Positions 18,118-26,679 are shown, counted from the stretch's first letter. The stretch: DNA of 64,000 nt from Leisingera sp. ANG1 (GCF_000203975.2 NZ_AFCF02000014.1:62001-126000); one strand, 5' to 3'. Numbers and translations are program-made. The notes: generated from the letters alone by a model not told the origin.

Positions 18118-19266
18118 GTGACTGCATTGATGCCGGATGGGAACAACCTGGACGCTGAGGTCTTGGGAAACGCCTTTTTCTGGTCTCCCTATGCGTCCTT
18201 TGTCCTCGATTGGAATGGCCGCATTCTTGCGTGCAACCGCAGGGCCGAACGCAGTTTCGCACCGGGTTGCGAACCCGGCAGCGGTGCGCTTCAAGGCACA
18301 TGCATCAGCAGCCTGACCCTGCTGGATCCGGACCGGGTGATTGCAAGGCTCAGGCAAGGTACAGCGCATGGCGCAACGACTTTGCCCATGAATGCGAACA
18401 TCCGCCCGTCCACGGCGCCAGAAACGGATTTCCGCGTTTCGCTGTTAAAGTCTGACGCCAAGGGTGAGCGGCTGATCATGCTGACCCATGATCAGCTGCG
18501 AGTCACCGCTGAGTCGTTCCGGCAAATGAATGACCTGCGCAGCAAGCTCAACGATGAGCTGCGCAGCGCCAAGGAAGCCAACCTGAAACTGCAAGAAACC
18601 TTGCTGTCGATGGAGGCCTTTGCCCACGCCGCCTCTCATGATCTGCGAACACCGATCAGCACCCTGAATGGCGCCTTGCACTACTTCTCGCAGCACTATG
18701 CCGCCGGTCTGCCGGAGACAGCCCAGGAATTCCTGAAGCACATGAGCCGGGCCACCAGCCAGATGGACCGGCTGACAACGGAGCTTTTGGAACATTCGGT
18801 TTCAACGTCCGCCCGGATCAACATTCAGGACATTTCAATTCAGGACGCAGTATCAGAGGCCTGCGCAGGCCTTGCCCAGGAGCTGCAAGCCTGCGGTGGC
18901 CAAATCAGCGTGTCAGGCAGCGGTTTCCGGCTGCATGCCGACCCTACCCTGCTGCACCTCGTCCTCACCAACCTGTTGACCAACGCAATCAAGTACCGGC
19001 ACCCTGGGCGCCCTCTGGAAATCAAAATCAGTCAATCTTCCGCAGGGCGGGACAATTGGGAACTGTCAGTTTCGGACAATGGAACCGGCTTTGACCCCAA
19101 AGACAAATTCTTGATCCTCCAGCCGTTTCATCGCGCACACCGTGAAATCGAAGGCAGCGGCATCGGACTGTCGACTTGTGCAGAGATTTGCCGCCGCCAC
19201 AACTGGCAGTTCACAGCCGATGCAGACCAAGGCAAAGGCGCCATCTTTACAATTGCCTGCAGCTAG
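18118..19266 (+). CDS. PAS-domain sensor histidine kinase
   Basis: A soluble kinase of about 382 residues. The N-terminal PAS-like part (SPYASFVLDWNGRILACNRR) is followed by a short helical linker, a HisKA domain with the phospho-accepting histidine in AFAHAASHDLRTPISTLNGA (about residue 176), and a HATPase domain with N box VLTNLLTNAIKYRHPGR (about 283), G1 box SDNGTGFDP (about 319) and G2 box GSGIGLSTC (about 347). No membrane segment. GTG at 18118 and ATG at 18130 are both possible starts; an AGGCGG precedes the ATG. Similar kinases are often fused to the C terminus of CheB/CheR/PAS hybrids; here the kinase is a separate gene 114 bp downstream. Confidence 0.9.
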   Translation: MTALMPDGNNLDAEVLGNAFFWSPYASFVLDWNGRILACNRRAERSFAPGCEPGSGALQGTCISSLTLLDPDRVIARLRQGTAHGATTLPMNANIRPSTAPETDFRVSLLKSDAKGERLIMLTHDQLRVTAESFRQMNDLRSKLNDELRSAKEANLKLQETLLSMEAFAHAASHDLRTPISTLNGALHYFSQHYAAGLPETAQEFLKHMSRATSQMDRLTTELLEHSVSTSARINIQDISIQDAVSEACAGLAQELQACGGQISVSGSGFRLHADPTLLHLVLTNLLTNAIKYRHPGRPLEIKISQSSAGRDNWELSVSDNGTGFDPKDKFLILQPFHRAHREIEGSGIGLSTCAEICRRHNWQFTADADQGKGAIFTIACS

Positions 19267-19280
19267 GTCCCGGAACCTGC

Positions 19281-19667
19281 TCAGCTTGCTTCTGCGGTAA
19301 CACTCTGGCCGGTTACATAGTCGACCATGCTTACAAGGTCCGGCAGGTTAACCGGCTTGTGCAGCACCCACCGGATATTGCGGCTCAGCCCAAACAGTTC
19401 GCCGCCGGTGAACAGCCGGCTGCCGGTGATGTAGACCACCGGAATATCGGGGCGCATGAGCGCGGCATAATCCGCCACTGGCAAGGACATTTCCTCCCCG
19501 ATCTTCAGATCAAGGATCAAAATACCGGTTTCGATGCCGGAAAGAGCTGAGATGGCTTCGGAACAACTGGCAACGGCGGTGACATCATATCCGGCGTCCC
19601 GCAAAGCCATCTCGAACGTGAACCGGACACCCTTGTCGTCTTCCAGAAGCAGGACCTTGGCTGTCAT
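19281..19667 (-). CDS. Single-domain response regulator
   Basis: A 128-residue receiver with no output domain. The acidic pocket is VLLLEDDKGVRFTFEMAL, the phosphoacceptor aspartate is in GILILDLKIGEEM (about residue 53), the threonine in VVYITGSRLF and the lysine in VLHKPVNLPDL. It resembles the C-terminal receivers found on hybrid kinases. It is convergent with the histidine kinase, 14 bp apart, so the two receivers of this island lie on opposite strands and are expressed separately. Confidence 0.9.
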   Translation of the reverse strand: MTAKVLLLEDDKGVRFTFEMALRDAGYDVTAVASCSEAISALSGIETGILILDLKIGEEMSLPVADYAALMRPDIPVVYITGSRLFTGGELFGLSRNIRWVLHKPVNLPDLVSMVDYVTGQSVTAEAS

Positions 19668-19932
19668 TTTACCCCCTTACCATCCAGCAGGCTGCCCTGG
19701 CAGCGCGCGAGCCTTGTGCCGGATCGCTGGTCAACTATCCCGTAGAAGTTATTCCAGCGAAGCTTCGGTAAGAAGTTGTTAATATTCTTTGATTCCTACC
19801 GTTTCTTTATTTCTACTTTGAATTGCATCTCCTGTATATGAAAGAAGCGTAATATGCCCGTTAAACAAAGAGCTCCCAATGGTGAAGGCCAGACATGGGA
19901 CCCCGTCATTCGCAATCCCATGCCGTTTGCAA

Positions 19933-21108
19933 TCAAATGTGCTCAACCGCCAGTGCGATACCCTGACCGCCGCCAATGCACATGGTGATCAGCCCTTTGG
20001 AACCGCCGGTTCGCTCCAGTTCATACAGTGTTTTCAAGGTGATAATGGCACCTGTGGCCCCCACCGGGTGGCCCAGCGCAATGGCGCCGCCGTTGGGGTT
20101 CACCTTGGCCGGATCCAGCCCCAGCTCCTTGTTCACCGCCAACGCCTGCGAGGCAAAGGCCTCGTTCGACTCGATCACGTCGAAATCGCCGGCTGACAGT
20201 CCGGTTTTCTCCAGAAGGTTGCGCACCGCGGGCACCGGGCCGATGCCCATCACTTCGGGGCGCACACCGGCATGGGCATAGCCCAGAATCCGCGCCTTGG
20301 GTTTCAGCCCGGCCCGCTCTGCAGCGGTGGCAGTGGCCAGTACCATGGCCGCGGCGCCGTCGTTGATTCCGCTGGCATTTCCGGCAGTTACCCGGCCGTC
20401 CTTCTGGAACACAGCGCGCAGGCCCGCCAGTGCCTCGGGGGTGGTGGGCTTGGGGTGCTCGTCCACTTCGAAGGGCACCATGTCGCGCTTCACCTTGACC
20501 TCCACGGGCGTGATCTGGGACTTGAAATGGCCCGCCTCGATCGCCGCCGCGGCGCGGGTCTGGCTGGTGAGGGCAAACTCGTCCATCTGCGCGCGGGTGA
20601 TGCCGTGCTCATCGGCGACGTTCTCAGCCGTCACCCCCATATGGCCGGTGCCGAAGGGGCAGTTCAGCGCGCCCAGCATCATGTCGAGCGATTTCACATC
20701 ACCCATCTTGGCGCCCCAGCGGCTTTGCTGGAGGATATAGGGGCTGCGCGACATATTCTCGGCGCCGCCGGCCAGGGCAAACTCCGCATCCCCTAGGGCA
20801 AGCGATTGAAAGGCTGAGACAATTGCCTGCACGCCGGAGCCGCAGAGGCGGTTCACATTCATTGCAGGTACCACGTCCGGGACGCCTGCCTGCATCGCCG
20901 CAACCCGGCTCAAGTACATGTCGCGGGGTTCGGTGTTGATGATGTGGCCGAACACCACATGGCCGATCTGGCCGCCCTCCACCCCGGAGCGTTCAAGTGC
21001 TGCCTTGGAAACGGTGGCAGCCAGGTCGATCGGCGCGGTGTTTGCCAGCGCGCCGCCGAAGGTACCGATGGCGGTGCGGGCGCCGTCCAGGATCACGATC
21101 TCTGTCAT
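19933..21108 (-). CDS. Acetyl-CoA C-acetyltransferase (beta-ketothiolase)
   Basis: Thiolase of 391 residues that condenses two acetyl-CoA or cleaves 3-ketoacyl-CoA. The nucleophilic cysteine is in NVNRLCGSGVQAI (about residue 89), the active-site histidine in GGAIALGHPVGATGA (about 348) and the second cysteine in MCIGGGQGIALA (about 378). The thiolase loop ENMSRSPYIL is also present. It may serve PHB synthesis, ketone or fatty-acid metabolism; no phaB or phaC neighbour allows a choice. It is divergent from an XRE-cupin regulator, with an 11-bp tandem repeat in the shared promoter region. Confidence 0.95.
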   Translation of the reverse strand: MTEIVILDGARTAIGTFGGALANTAPIDLAATVSKAALERSGVEGGQIGHVVFGHIINTEPRDMYLSRVAAMQAGVPDVVPAMNVNRLCGSGVQAIVSAFQSLALGDAEFALAGGAENMSRSPYILQQSRWGAKMGDVKSLDMMLGALNCPFGTGHMGVTAENVADEHGITRAQMDEFALTSQTRAAAAIEAGHFKSQITPVEVKVKRDMVPFEVDEHPKPTTPEALAGLRAVFQKDGRVTAGNASGINDGAAAMVLATATAAERAGLKPKARILGYAHAGVRPEVMGIGPVPAVRNLLEKTGLSAGDFDVIESNEAFASQALAVNKELGLDPAKVNPNGGAIALGHPVGATGAIITLKTLYELERTGGSKGLITMCIGGGQGIALAVEHI

Positions 21109-21197
21109 TGGTCTTACTCCTCAACTCCTGCGTTGGCGCCAGTATGCGCCCGCAGCATCGACCTGTCTGCCGGGACGTGCCGTCATGGGAACGCGGC

Positions 21198-21240
21198 GTC
21201 ACCCCCCGTGCACCCCCTGTACACCCCCTGTGCACCGCCG
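21198..21240. repeat. 11-bp tandem repeat with short palindromes in the thiolase/XRE promoter region
   Basis: Three in-phase units, GTGCACCCCCT, GTACACCCCCT and GTGCACCGCCG, at 21208, 21219 and 21230, preceded by a weaker GTCACCCCCC at 21198. Each unit opens with a GTRCAC (palindromic in two of three), so the motifs recur once per helical turn on the same DNA face, 67 bp before the XRE start. A cooperative regulator-binding site is inferred. Confidence 0.5.
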
Positions 21241-21306
21241 CGGCGCAGCATCTGCAGTTTGCCGGATCAATTGACAAATGCAGCCCATCGGCGCAGAGAA
21301 TCCGTC

Positions 21307-21873
21307 ATGACGGAAAACACAGACGATATCCTGACCCTGCTGCCCGCCCGCCTGAAAGAGGCGCGCCGCGCCCAAGGGCTGAGCCTGGAGGCGGTGGCGA
21401 ACCTGTCGGGCGTCAGCCGCTCGATGGTGAGCCAGATCGAGCGCGGCGAAAGCTCCCCCACCATTGCGACGCTGTGGAACCTGACACGCGCGCTGCAGGT
21501 GGATTTTGCCGGACTGCTGGAAGCGGGCGACATGCAGGACCGGATCGAGGTGCTGCGCGCGTCGGATGTGCCCAAGATCGAGAACATGGGCCAGGGTTGC
21601 CGCATCCGCATCCTGTCACCGCCGGAGGAGGCCGGCGGACATGAGGTCTATGACATCCGGTTTGACCACGGCGGCGCGCTGGTCAGCCAACCGCACACCC
21701 GCGGCGCGGTGGAGCAGCTGACGGTGCTGGAAGGCGAGATTGCAGTCAGCTCCGGCAATGCCAGGGACCAGCTGCAGGCCGGCGACACCGCGCGCTATGC
21801 CGCCGATGTGGCCCATTCGATCACCGCGCCCGAGGGGCCTGCGCGGGTGTTTCTGATTGTGAAGAATGCGTAG
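21307..21873 (+). CDS. XRE family transcriptional regulator with C-terminal cupin domain
   Basis: 188 residues. The N-terminal helix-turn-helix (LPARLKEARRAQGLSLEAVA, NLSGVSRSMVSQIERGESSP, TIATLWNLTRALQ) spans about residues 10-70. The C-terminal cupin (about 110-185) contains HTRGAVEQLTVLEGEIAVSS and LQAGDTARYAADVAHSI. Proteins of this plan (PuuR/SutR-like) sense a small metabolite in the cupin and control adjacent amine, amino-acid or acyl-CoA genes. It is divergent from the thiolase gene, the likely target, but the ligand cannot be read from the sequence. Confidence 0.92.
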   Translation: MTENTDDILTLLPARLKEARRAQGLSLEAVANLSGVSRSMVSQIERGESSPTIATLWNLTRALQVDFAGLLEAGDMQDRIEVLRASDVPKIENMGQGCRIRILSPPEEAGGHEVYDIRFDHGGALVSQPHTRGAVEQLTVLEGEIAVSSGNARDQLQAGDTARYAADVAHSITAPEGPARVFLIVKNA

Positions 21874-22117
21874 TCCAACCCCGTTCCAGCCGTACTGGTA
21901 AGTTTTGCCTGCACTTTTCGGCAGGAAATCCCCACCTTGTGCCTTTTATGCACATTCCCCTTGAACGACTCGGGGGACCGGCCCATATGTGGTCCGCTAA
22001 CGTTATTCTTGTCGATCCACTGTCTCCCGTTTACCGGCGCTTTCAGTCTCTCGATCCAGACCGACTACGCCAGGCTGCCGCACTTCCGCGGGCAGCATCA
22101 AAAAGGAGACTACGGAT

Positions 22118-22324
22118 ATGGCCACCGGCACCGTAAAATGGTTCAACACCACCAAAGGCTACGGCTTCATCGCGCCCGAGGGCGGCAGCAAAGATGTGTT
22201 CGTGCACATTTCCGCTGTAGAGCGTTCCGGCCTGACCGGCCTGGCGGACAACCAGAAAGTTACCTTCGACATCGAGCCCGGCCGTGACGGCCGCGAGTCG
22301 GCGGTGAACCTGCAGCTGGCATAA
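22118..22324 (+). CDS. Cold-shock protein (CspA family)
   Basis: A 68-residue OB-fold single-strand nucleic-acid chaperone. RNP1 (KGYGFIAPE) and RNP2 (VFVHISAVE) are intact; it opens MATGTVKWFNTTKGYGFIAP. AAGGAG lies 9 nt before the ATG. The upstream region of about 240 bp without a gene fits the long structured leader usual for cspA genes; it holds a GGACC/GGTCC inverted repeat at about 21975-21995. A strong terminator follows. Confidence 0.96.
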   Translation: MATGTVKWFNTTKGYGFIAPEGGSKDVFVHISAVERSGLTGLADNQKVTFDIEPGRDGRESAVNLQLA

Positions 22325-22349
22325 GCCTCGCAGCAGTACTGATCAGAAG

Positions 22350-22382
22350 CGCGGTCCCTGAAAAGGGGCCGCGTTTTCTTTT
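22350..22382 (+). terminator. Rho-independent terminator of the cold-shock gene
   Basis: 9-bp stem CGCGGTCCC / GGGGCCGCG (one G-T pair), 6-nt loop TGAAAA, then TTTTCTTTT. It starts 26 nt past the stop. Confidence 0.92.
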
Positions 22383-22391
22383 GTGCGGGTG

Positions 22392-22793
22392 TCAGCCTTT
22401 GTTCTTCTCATCCCAGAGCTTGGGTTCCCACAGTTCAACCTTGTTGCCTTCAGGATCCATGATCCAGGCGAAGCGGCCGTTTTCATGGGCATCCGGCCCT
22501 TTCAGCACCGGGATGCCTGCGTCCGTTAGCTGTGCGATCATCCCGTCCATATCGTCGATCCGGTAGTTGATCATGAAACCGGCGGTGCTGGGGTCAAACC
22601 AGGTGCCGTCCGCATCTGCGGTGCCCCAGACGGTCAGACCGCCATCCTCTGCGGTGTCGTCCTGCCAGTTCAGGACCGCACCGCCGAATTCCTGCAGGTC
22701 CAGTCCCAGATGGTCGCTGTACCACTTGGCCAGTGCTCTGGCGTCGCCGCGTGCCTTGATGAATACCCCGCCGATTCCTGTGACCTTTGCCAT
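22392..22793 (-). CDS. VOC (glyoxalase/bleomycin-resistance) family protein
   Basis: 133 residues with one vicinal-oxygen-chelate fold of two beta-alpha-beta-beta-beta halves. Visible motifs: GIGGVFIKARGDARALAKWY at the N terminus, HLGLDLQEFGGAV, YRIDDMDGMIAQLTDAGIPV and the C-terminal IMDPEGNKVELWEPK with a conserved metal-type glutamate. Substrate unknown. The start MAKVTGIGGVF has GGAGG about 10 nt upstream, which decides against the in-frame ATG 54 bp earlier. Convergent with the cold-shock gene and divergent from kbl. Confidence 0.88.
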   Translation of the reverse strand: MAKVTGIGGVFIKARGDARALAKWYSDHLGLDLQEFGGAVLNWQDDTAEDGGLTVWGTADADGTWFDPSTAGFMINYRIDDMDGMIAQLTDAGIPVLKGPDAHENGRFAWIMDPEGNKVELWEPKLWDEKNKG

Positions 22794-22864
22794 GGACGCA
22801 CGCCTCCCTGTTTCAGTGGCAGATAGTCCGGTTTGGCGGATTTCCACTCACGCATTCCAGTTTC

Positions 22865-22905
22865 ACGGATTTTTTTCCGTAATCCTGAAATCCTGTATTC
22901 CGGAA
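22865..22905. promoter_or_regulatory. Inverted repeats in the kbl promoter region
   Basis: ACGGA-6T-TCCGT (22865-22880) is followed by ATCCTGAA and the palindrome TTCCGGAA (22898-22905). They lie 52-92 bp before the kbl start and may be regulator sites for threonine degradation or for the divergent VOC gene. Inference from symmetry only. Confidence 0.3.
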
Positions 22906-22956
22906 ACGCATCCGCTATGATAGACACGCGACTCGAGACACCAAGGGAGTTTGCGC

Positions 22957-24144
22957 ATGTCCACTGCTTTTCTGACCGACATCTCCAACACGCTGGCCCA
23001 GATCGAGGGCGAGGGGCTGTACAAGCGCGAGCGAATGATCACCTCCCCGCAGGGGGGCGAGATCACGGTTGGCGGGCGCGAAGTGATCAACCTGTGCGCC
23101 AACAACTATCTGGGCCTGGCCGACCACCCCGCCCTGATCAAGGCTGCAAAGGACGCGATGGAGCCGAAGGGCTTTGGCATGGCGTCGGTGCGGTTCATCT
23201 GCGGCACCCAGGACATTCACCGGGAGCTGGAGCAGCGGCTGGCGAAGTTCCTCGGAAAGGATGATGCGATCCTGTTTGCCGCCTGTTTCGACGCTAATGG
23301 CGGGCTGTTCGAGCCGCTGTTGGGGCCGGAGGATGCGATCATCTCCGACAGCCTGAACCATGCGTCGATCATCGACGGGATCCGGCTGTGCAAGGCCAAG
23401 CGCTACCGCTACCTGAATAGCGACATGAACGATCTGGAGGCCTGGCTGAAGCAGGCCCGCGAGGACGGTGCACGGCATATCATGATTGCAACCGACGGCG
23501 TGTTCTCGATGGACGGTTATCTGGCCAAGCTGCCGGAGATCCGGGCGCTGGCGGACAAATACGATGCGGTGGTGATGGTGGATGACTGCCACGCCACCGG
23601 TTTCATGGGTGCGACAGGCGCCGGCACGCCGGAGCATTTCGGGGTGGAGGTGGACATCCTGACGGGAACTTTGGGCAAAGCACTTGGGGGGGCCATCGGC
23701 GGTTATATCGCCGGGCCGCAGCCAGTGATCGACCTGCTGCGGCAGCGGGCGCGGCCCTATTTGTTCTCCAATTCGCTGCCGCCATCGATTGTTGCTGCCG
23801 GGCTGGAGGCGATCCGGCTGGTGGAGGAAGGGGACGGGCTGCGGGCGCAGCTGTTCGAGAATGCCAAGTACTGGCGCGCGGGGCTGGAAAAGCTAGGTTT
23901 TGACCTGCTGCCGGGTGAGCATCCGATCATCCCGGTGATGCTGGGCGAGGCGCAGCTGGCGCAGGACATGGCGGCCAAGCTGTTTGATGAGGGCGTCTAT
24001 GTCTCCGGCTTCTTCTTCCCGGTGGTGCCGCGCGGCCAGGCGCGCATCCGCACCCAGATGAATGCGGCTCTAACCAAGGAAGAGCTGGACCGGGCATTGG
24101 CCGCCTTTGGCAAGGTGGGCAAGGAATTGGGAATTGTATCATGA
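22957..24144 (+). CDS. kbl: Glycine C-acetyltransferase (2-amino-3-ketobutyrate CoA ligase)
   Basis: PLP-dependent alpha-oxoamine synthase of 395 residues that splits 2-amino-3-ketobutyrate with CoA into glycine and acetyl-CoA. Motifs: [13 protein letters not shown] near residue 50, [20 protein letters not shown] (about 72), [20 protein letters not shown] with the cofactor aspartate (about 210) and the PLP lysine in [15 protein letters not shown] (about 241). The ATG at 22957 ([10 protein letters not shown]) follows AAGGGAG. tdh overlaps its stop codon (ATGA), so kbl-tdh is a translationally coupled threonine-degradation pair. Confidence 0.97.
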   Translation: MSTAFLTDISNTLAQIEGEGLYKRERMITSPQGGEITVGGREVINLCANNYLGLADHPALIKAAKDAMEPKGFGMASVRFICGTQDIHRELEQRLAKFLGKDDAILFAACFDANGGLFEPLLGPEDAIISDSLNHASIIDGIRLCKAKRYRYLNSDMNDLEAWLKQAREDGARHIMIATDGVFSMDGYLAKLPEIRALADKYDAVVMVDDCHATGFMGATGAGTPEHFGVEVDILTGTLGKALGGAIGGYIAGPQPVIDLLRQRARPYLFSNSLPPSIVAAGLEAIRLVEEGDGLRAQLFENAKYWRAGLEKLGFDLLPGEHPIIPVMLGEAQLAQDMAAKLFDEGVYVSGFFFPVVPRGQARIRTQMNAALTKEELDRALAAFGKVGKELGIVS

Positions 24145-25187
24145 GCCGTCCGAACACGATGAAGGCGCTGGAGAAGAGCCATCCGCAGGAGGGTCTGTGG
24201 ATGGTGCAGGCGCCGGTGCCGGAGATCGGCCCCGACGAGGTGCTGATCAAGGTGAAGAAGACCGGCATCTGCGGCACCGATATCCACATCTGGAACTGGG
24301 ATGAATGGGCATCGCATACCGTGCCGGTGCCGATGATCACCGGCCATGAGTTTGCCGGCGAAATTGTCGAGATCGGGCGCAATGTCACCGATCTGGCGGT
24401 GGGGCAGCGCTGTTCCGGCGAGGGGCATCTGATCAAGACCGACTCGCGCCAGAGCCGGGCCGGGAAGTTCCACCTGGACCCGGGCACCCGCGGCATCGGG
24501 GTGAATGAGCAGGGTGCCTTTGCCCAGTATCTGAAGCTGCCGGCCTTCAACGTGGTGCCGCTGCCGGAGGATATCCCGGATGAGATCGGCGCCATTCTCG
24601 ATCCGCTCGGGAATGCGGTGCATACCGCGCTGAGCTTTGACCTGTTGGGCGAGGACGTGCTGATCACCGGCGCGGGCCCCATCGGCATCATGGCGGCGGC
24701 GGTGGCGAAACATGCCGGCGCGCGGCATGTGGTGATCACCGACATCAACCCGGACCGGCTGACACTGGCAGAACATGTGGTGCCGGCGGTGCGTGCGGTG
24801 AACGTGGCGCAGGAGGACCTGCAGGATGTGGTGCGCGAGTTGGGTCTGAAACAGGGCTTCGACGTCGGGTTGGAGATGTCCGGGTCGCAGGCGGCCCTCG
24901 ACCAGATGGTGGAGGCGCTGGTGATGGGCGGCAAGATTGCCCTGTTGGGCATTCCGCCGGGCAAATCGCCGGTCGACTGGTCGCGCATTGTGTTCAAAGC
25001 GATCACCATCAAGGGCGTCTACGGGCGCGAGATGTTCGAGACCTGGTACAAGATGATCGCGATGCTGCAGAACGGGCTGGATGTGAGCCGGGTGATCACC
25101 CACCGGTTCGGCGTCGATGATTTCGCCGAAGGCTTTGCGGCGATGAAATCAGGCTCCAGCGGCAAGGTGGTGCTGGACTGGACGTGA
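24141..25187 (+). CDS. tdh: L-threonine 3-dehydrogenase, variant without structural-zinc cysteines
   Basis: Medium-chain alcohol-dehydrogenase family enzyme of 348 residues that oxidises threonine to 2-amino-3-ketobutyrate with NAD+; the product goes to Kbl. Catalytic zinc and substrate motifs are present: [18 protein letters not shown] (about residue 38) and [14 protein letters not shown] (about 62). The Rossmann motif is [17 protein letters not shown] (about 174). The structural-zinc lobe is unusual: where E. coli Tdh has four cysteines, this protein reads [19 protein letters not shown] with none. It overlaps kbl by 4 nt. Confidence 0.95.
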   Translation: MSRPNTMKALEKSHPQEGLWMVQAPVPEIGPDEVLIKVKKTGICGTDIHIWNWDEWASHTVPVPMITGHEFAGEIVEIGRNVTDLAVGQRCSGEGHLIKTDSRQSRAGKFHLDPGTRGIGVNEQGAFAQYLKLPAFNVVPLPEDIPDEIGAILDPLGNAVHTALSFDLLGEDVLITGAGPIGIMAAAVAKHAGARHVVITDINPDRLTLAEHVVPAVRAVNVAQEDLQDVVRELGLKQGFDVGLEMSGSQAALDQMVEALVMGGKIALLGIPPGKSPVDWSRIVFKAITIKGVYGREMFETWYKMIAMLQNGLDVSRVITHRFGVDDFAEGFAAMKSGSSGKVVLDWT

Positions 25188-25196
25188 TGTCCGGTT

Positions 25197-25307
25197 GAGG
25201 GGGCTTTGCCCCCTCGCGCCTTTGGCTGGGCTTCGCCCGTTCGGGTCTGAAATGATCCCCCGGATCATTTCCGGGACGACCCTCACCCCCAGAGTATTTC
25301 CAGAAAG
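25197..25307 (-). repeat. Dispersed intergenic repeat, copy A
   Basis: Read on the minus strand, the element has TTTCTGG-AAATACTCTGGGGGTGAGG at one end (25281-25307) and a perfect 8-bp hairpin GAGGGGGC/GCCCCCTC (25197-25215) at the other. The same order of parts occurs at 41551-41605. It sits in the gap after tdh and the convergent phosphatase gene. The tdh-side hairpin may also terminate transcription, though no T tract follows. Confidence 0.6.
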
Positions 25308-25320
25308 ATGAACAGACGGA

Positions 25321-26049
25321 TCAGGGTTCTAGCGGCACCCTGCCAGCATCTGTCAGCAGCCAGCATTCCCGGCCCTCAAACACTGCGGCAGTAAGCGGGC
25401 GGCCGTAACCGGCGCCGCTGTCGAGGTTGATGCGGTTTATCCGGTGCTCTGCCTGTTTCGCCGGGGTGTGGCCATGCACCACCAGCCAGGGGTGGGCGCG
25501 TTCGTCGGTCAGGAACTCCTGCCGGATCCAGATCAGGTCGTCCTCGCTTTGGCTCTCCAGCGGAAGGCCGGGGCGGATGCCTGCGTGGACGAACAGCAGT
25601 TCGCCCTCCTGATGGAAGGGTTTGAGGCCTGCCAGGAAATCCAGATGCGCCTGCGGGATTGCGACTCGGGCGCGGGCGTGGGTCTGGTAGATGCGGTCGC
25701 CCTCTTCGACCTCCACCCCATAGGATTGCAGGGTCTCGATGCCCCCGATGCGTTCGTGCAGCCAGTGGTAGCCGACCAGCAGCCGGGCGTCGTTGCGCGG
25801 GTAGTCCTCGAGGAACATTGAGAACATCCGGTCGTGGTTGCCCTTGAGGCAGATCCAGTCGCGGCCCGCGGCCTGCCCCTGCATCAGCCGTTCGATTACG
25901 CCGCGGCTGTCCGGGCCGCGGTCGGTGTAATCGCCGAGGAACACAATGCGGGCATCCGCGCCGCCGTCGGCCCCAATCAGCGCCAGCGCCTGCTCCAGCA
26001 TCTCAAGCTGGCCGTGAATGTCGCCAATGGCGTAGATCGGGGAAGTCAT
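25321..26049 (-). CDS. Metallophosphoesterase (bacterial serine/threonine-type phosphatase family)
   Basis: 242 residues with the calcineurin-like signature: IYAIGDIHGQLEMLEQAL at the N terminus, VFLGDYTDRGPDSRGVI (about 40), LKGNHDRMFSMFL (about 74) and histidines in LLFVHAGIRPGLPL and LVVHGHTP. These supply the two-metal site. Relatives act as protein phosphatases or as diadenosine tetraphosphate hydrolases; the substrate cannot be chosen here. The start MTSPIYAIGD has AAGGAC upstream; the longer in-frame N terminus runs into the neighbouring promoter region. Confidence 0.9.
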   Translation of the reverse strand: MTSPIYAIGDIHGQLEMLEQALALIGADGGADARIVFLGDYTDRGPDSRGVIERLMQGQAAGRDWICLKGNHDRMFSMFLEDYPRNDARLLVGYHWLHERIGGIETLQSYGVEVEEGDRIYQTHARARVAIPQAHLDFLAGLKPFHQEGELLFVHAGIRPGLPLESQSEDDLIWIRQEFLTDERAHPWLVVHGHTPAKQAEHRINRINLDSGAGYGRPLTAAVFEGRECWLLTDAGRVPLEP

Positions 26050-26229
26050 CACATGTCCTTTGCTGCTGATGTTTTGATGCCGGATCAAGCCTTGCACCTC
26101 AACCCCGCAGAAATGTCCCACCCCGCCGGTTTTCCCAAAAGATCAGTGAAGTATGCTAGGCTGGCGTTTCGAAATCCGCGGTGTTCCGATGATGGGAGAA
26201 ACGGAACAGCGACATGGGAGGGACAAGTG

Positions 26230-26622
26230 ATGAATGGAATTGCACGGCCGTTCATGCTGATTGCAGTGGTGTGTGCCCTGGGCGGCATGGTTTGGGGGAT
26301 CCAGATGTCGGCAAGCCAGGATCACCTGCTGTCGCCGGCGCACGGGCATCTGAACCTGCTGGGCTGGGTCAGCTGCGCGATCTATGCGTTTTATTATCAT
26401 CTGGTGCCAAGCGCCGGTGAAGGTAGGCTGCCGCGGCTGCATCTGACTGCCACAGTGCTGTCGCTGGGGCTGCTGGTTCCGGGTATCCCGCTGGCGATCC
26501 AGGAGCGCACAGAGGTGCTGGCCCAGGCCGGATCACTGGCGGCGCTGGTGTCGATGCTGGTTTTCGGCGTTATTGTTCTGCGCAGCCGGCCGGAGAAGGC
26601 AACGATCGCGCACCAGAGGTGA
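26230..26622 (+). CDS. Small four-helix membrane protein with a heme-copper-oxidase-like HxH motif
   Basis: 130 residues with four predicted membrane segments: FMLIAVVCALGGMVWGIQM, LLGWVSCAIYAFYYHLV, TATVLSLGLLVPGIPLAI and SLAALVSMLVFGVIVLRS. The short segment SPAHGHLNLLGWVS between segments 1 and 2 resembles the HAHLNLLGW stretch of heme-copper oxidase and NorB-like proteins, and another histidine follows in YYHLVPS. At this size it cannot be an oxidase on its own. GGAGG lies about 9 nt before the ATG. It ends at a hairpin shared with serA. Function unknown. Confidence 0.75.
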   Translation: MNGIARPFMLIAVVCALGGMVWGIQMSASQDHLLSPAHGHLNLLGWVSCAIYAFYYHLVPSAGEGRLPRLHLTATVLSLGLLVPGIPLAIQERTEVLAQAGSLAALVSMLVFGVIVLRSRPEKATIAHQR

Positions 26623-26628
26623 CAACGG

Positions 26629-26660
26629 AAAAGCCCCCGCAGCAATGGCGGGGGCTTTTG
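26629..26660. terminator. Bidirectional terminator between the small membrane protein and serA
   Basis: Stem of about 11 bp, AAAAGCCCCCGC facing GCGGGGGCTTTT, with a short loop. It has an A run on the left and a T run on the right, so it can stop transcription from both convergent genes. Confidence 0.9.
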
Positions 26661-26679
26661 CAAGATTATGCCAGACGGG

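Noticed and set aside
19668-19932. Gene in the gap between the second response regulator and the thiolase gene
   Set aside because: Only short frames without ribosome-binding sites; the stretch is AT-rich and looks like promoter and 3' flank.
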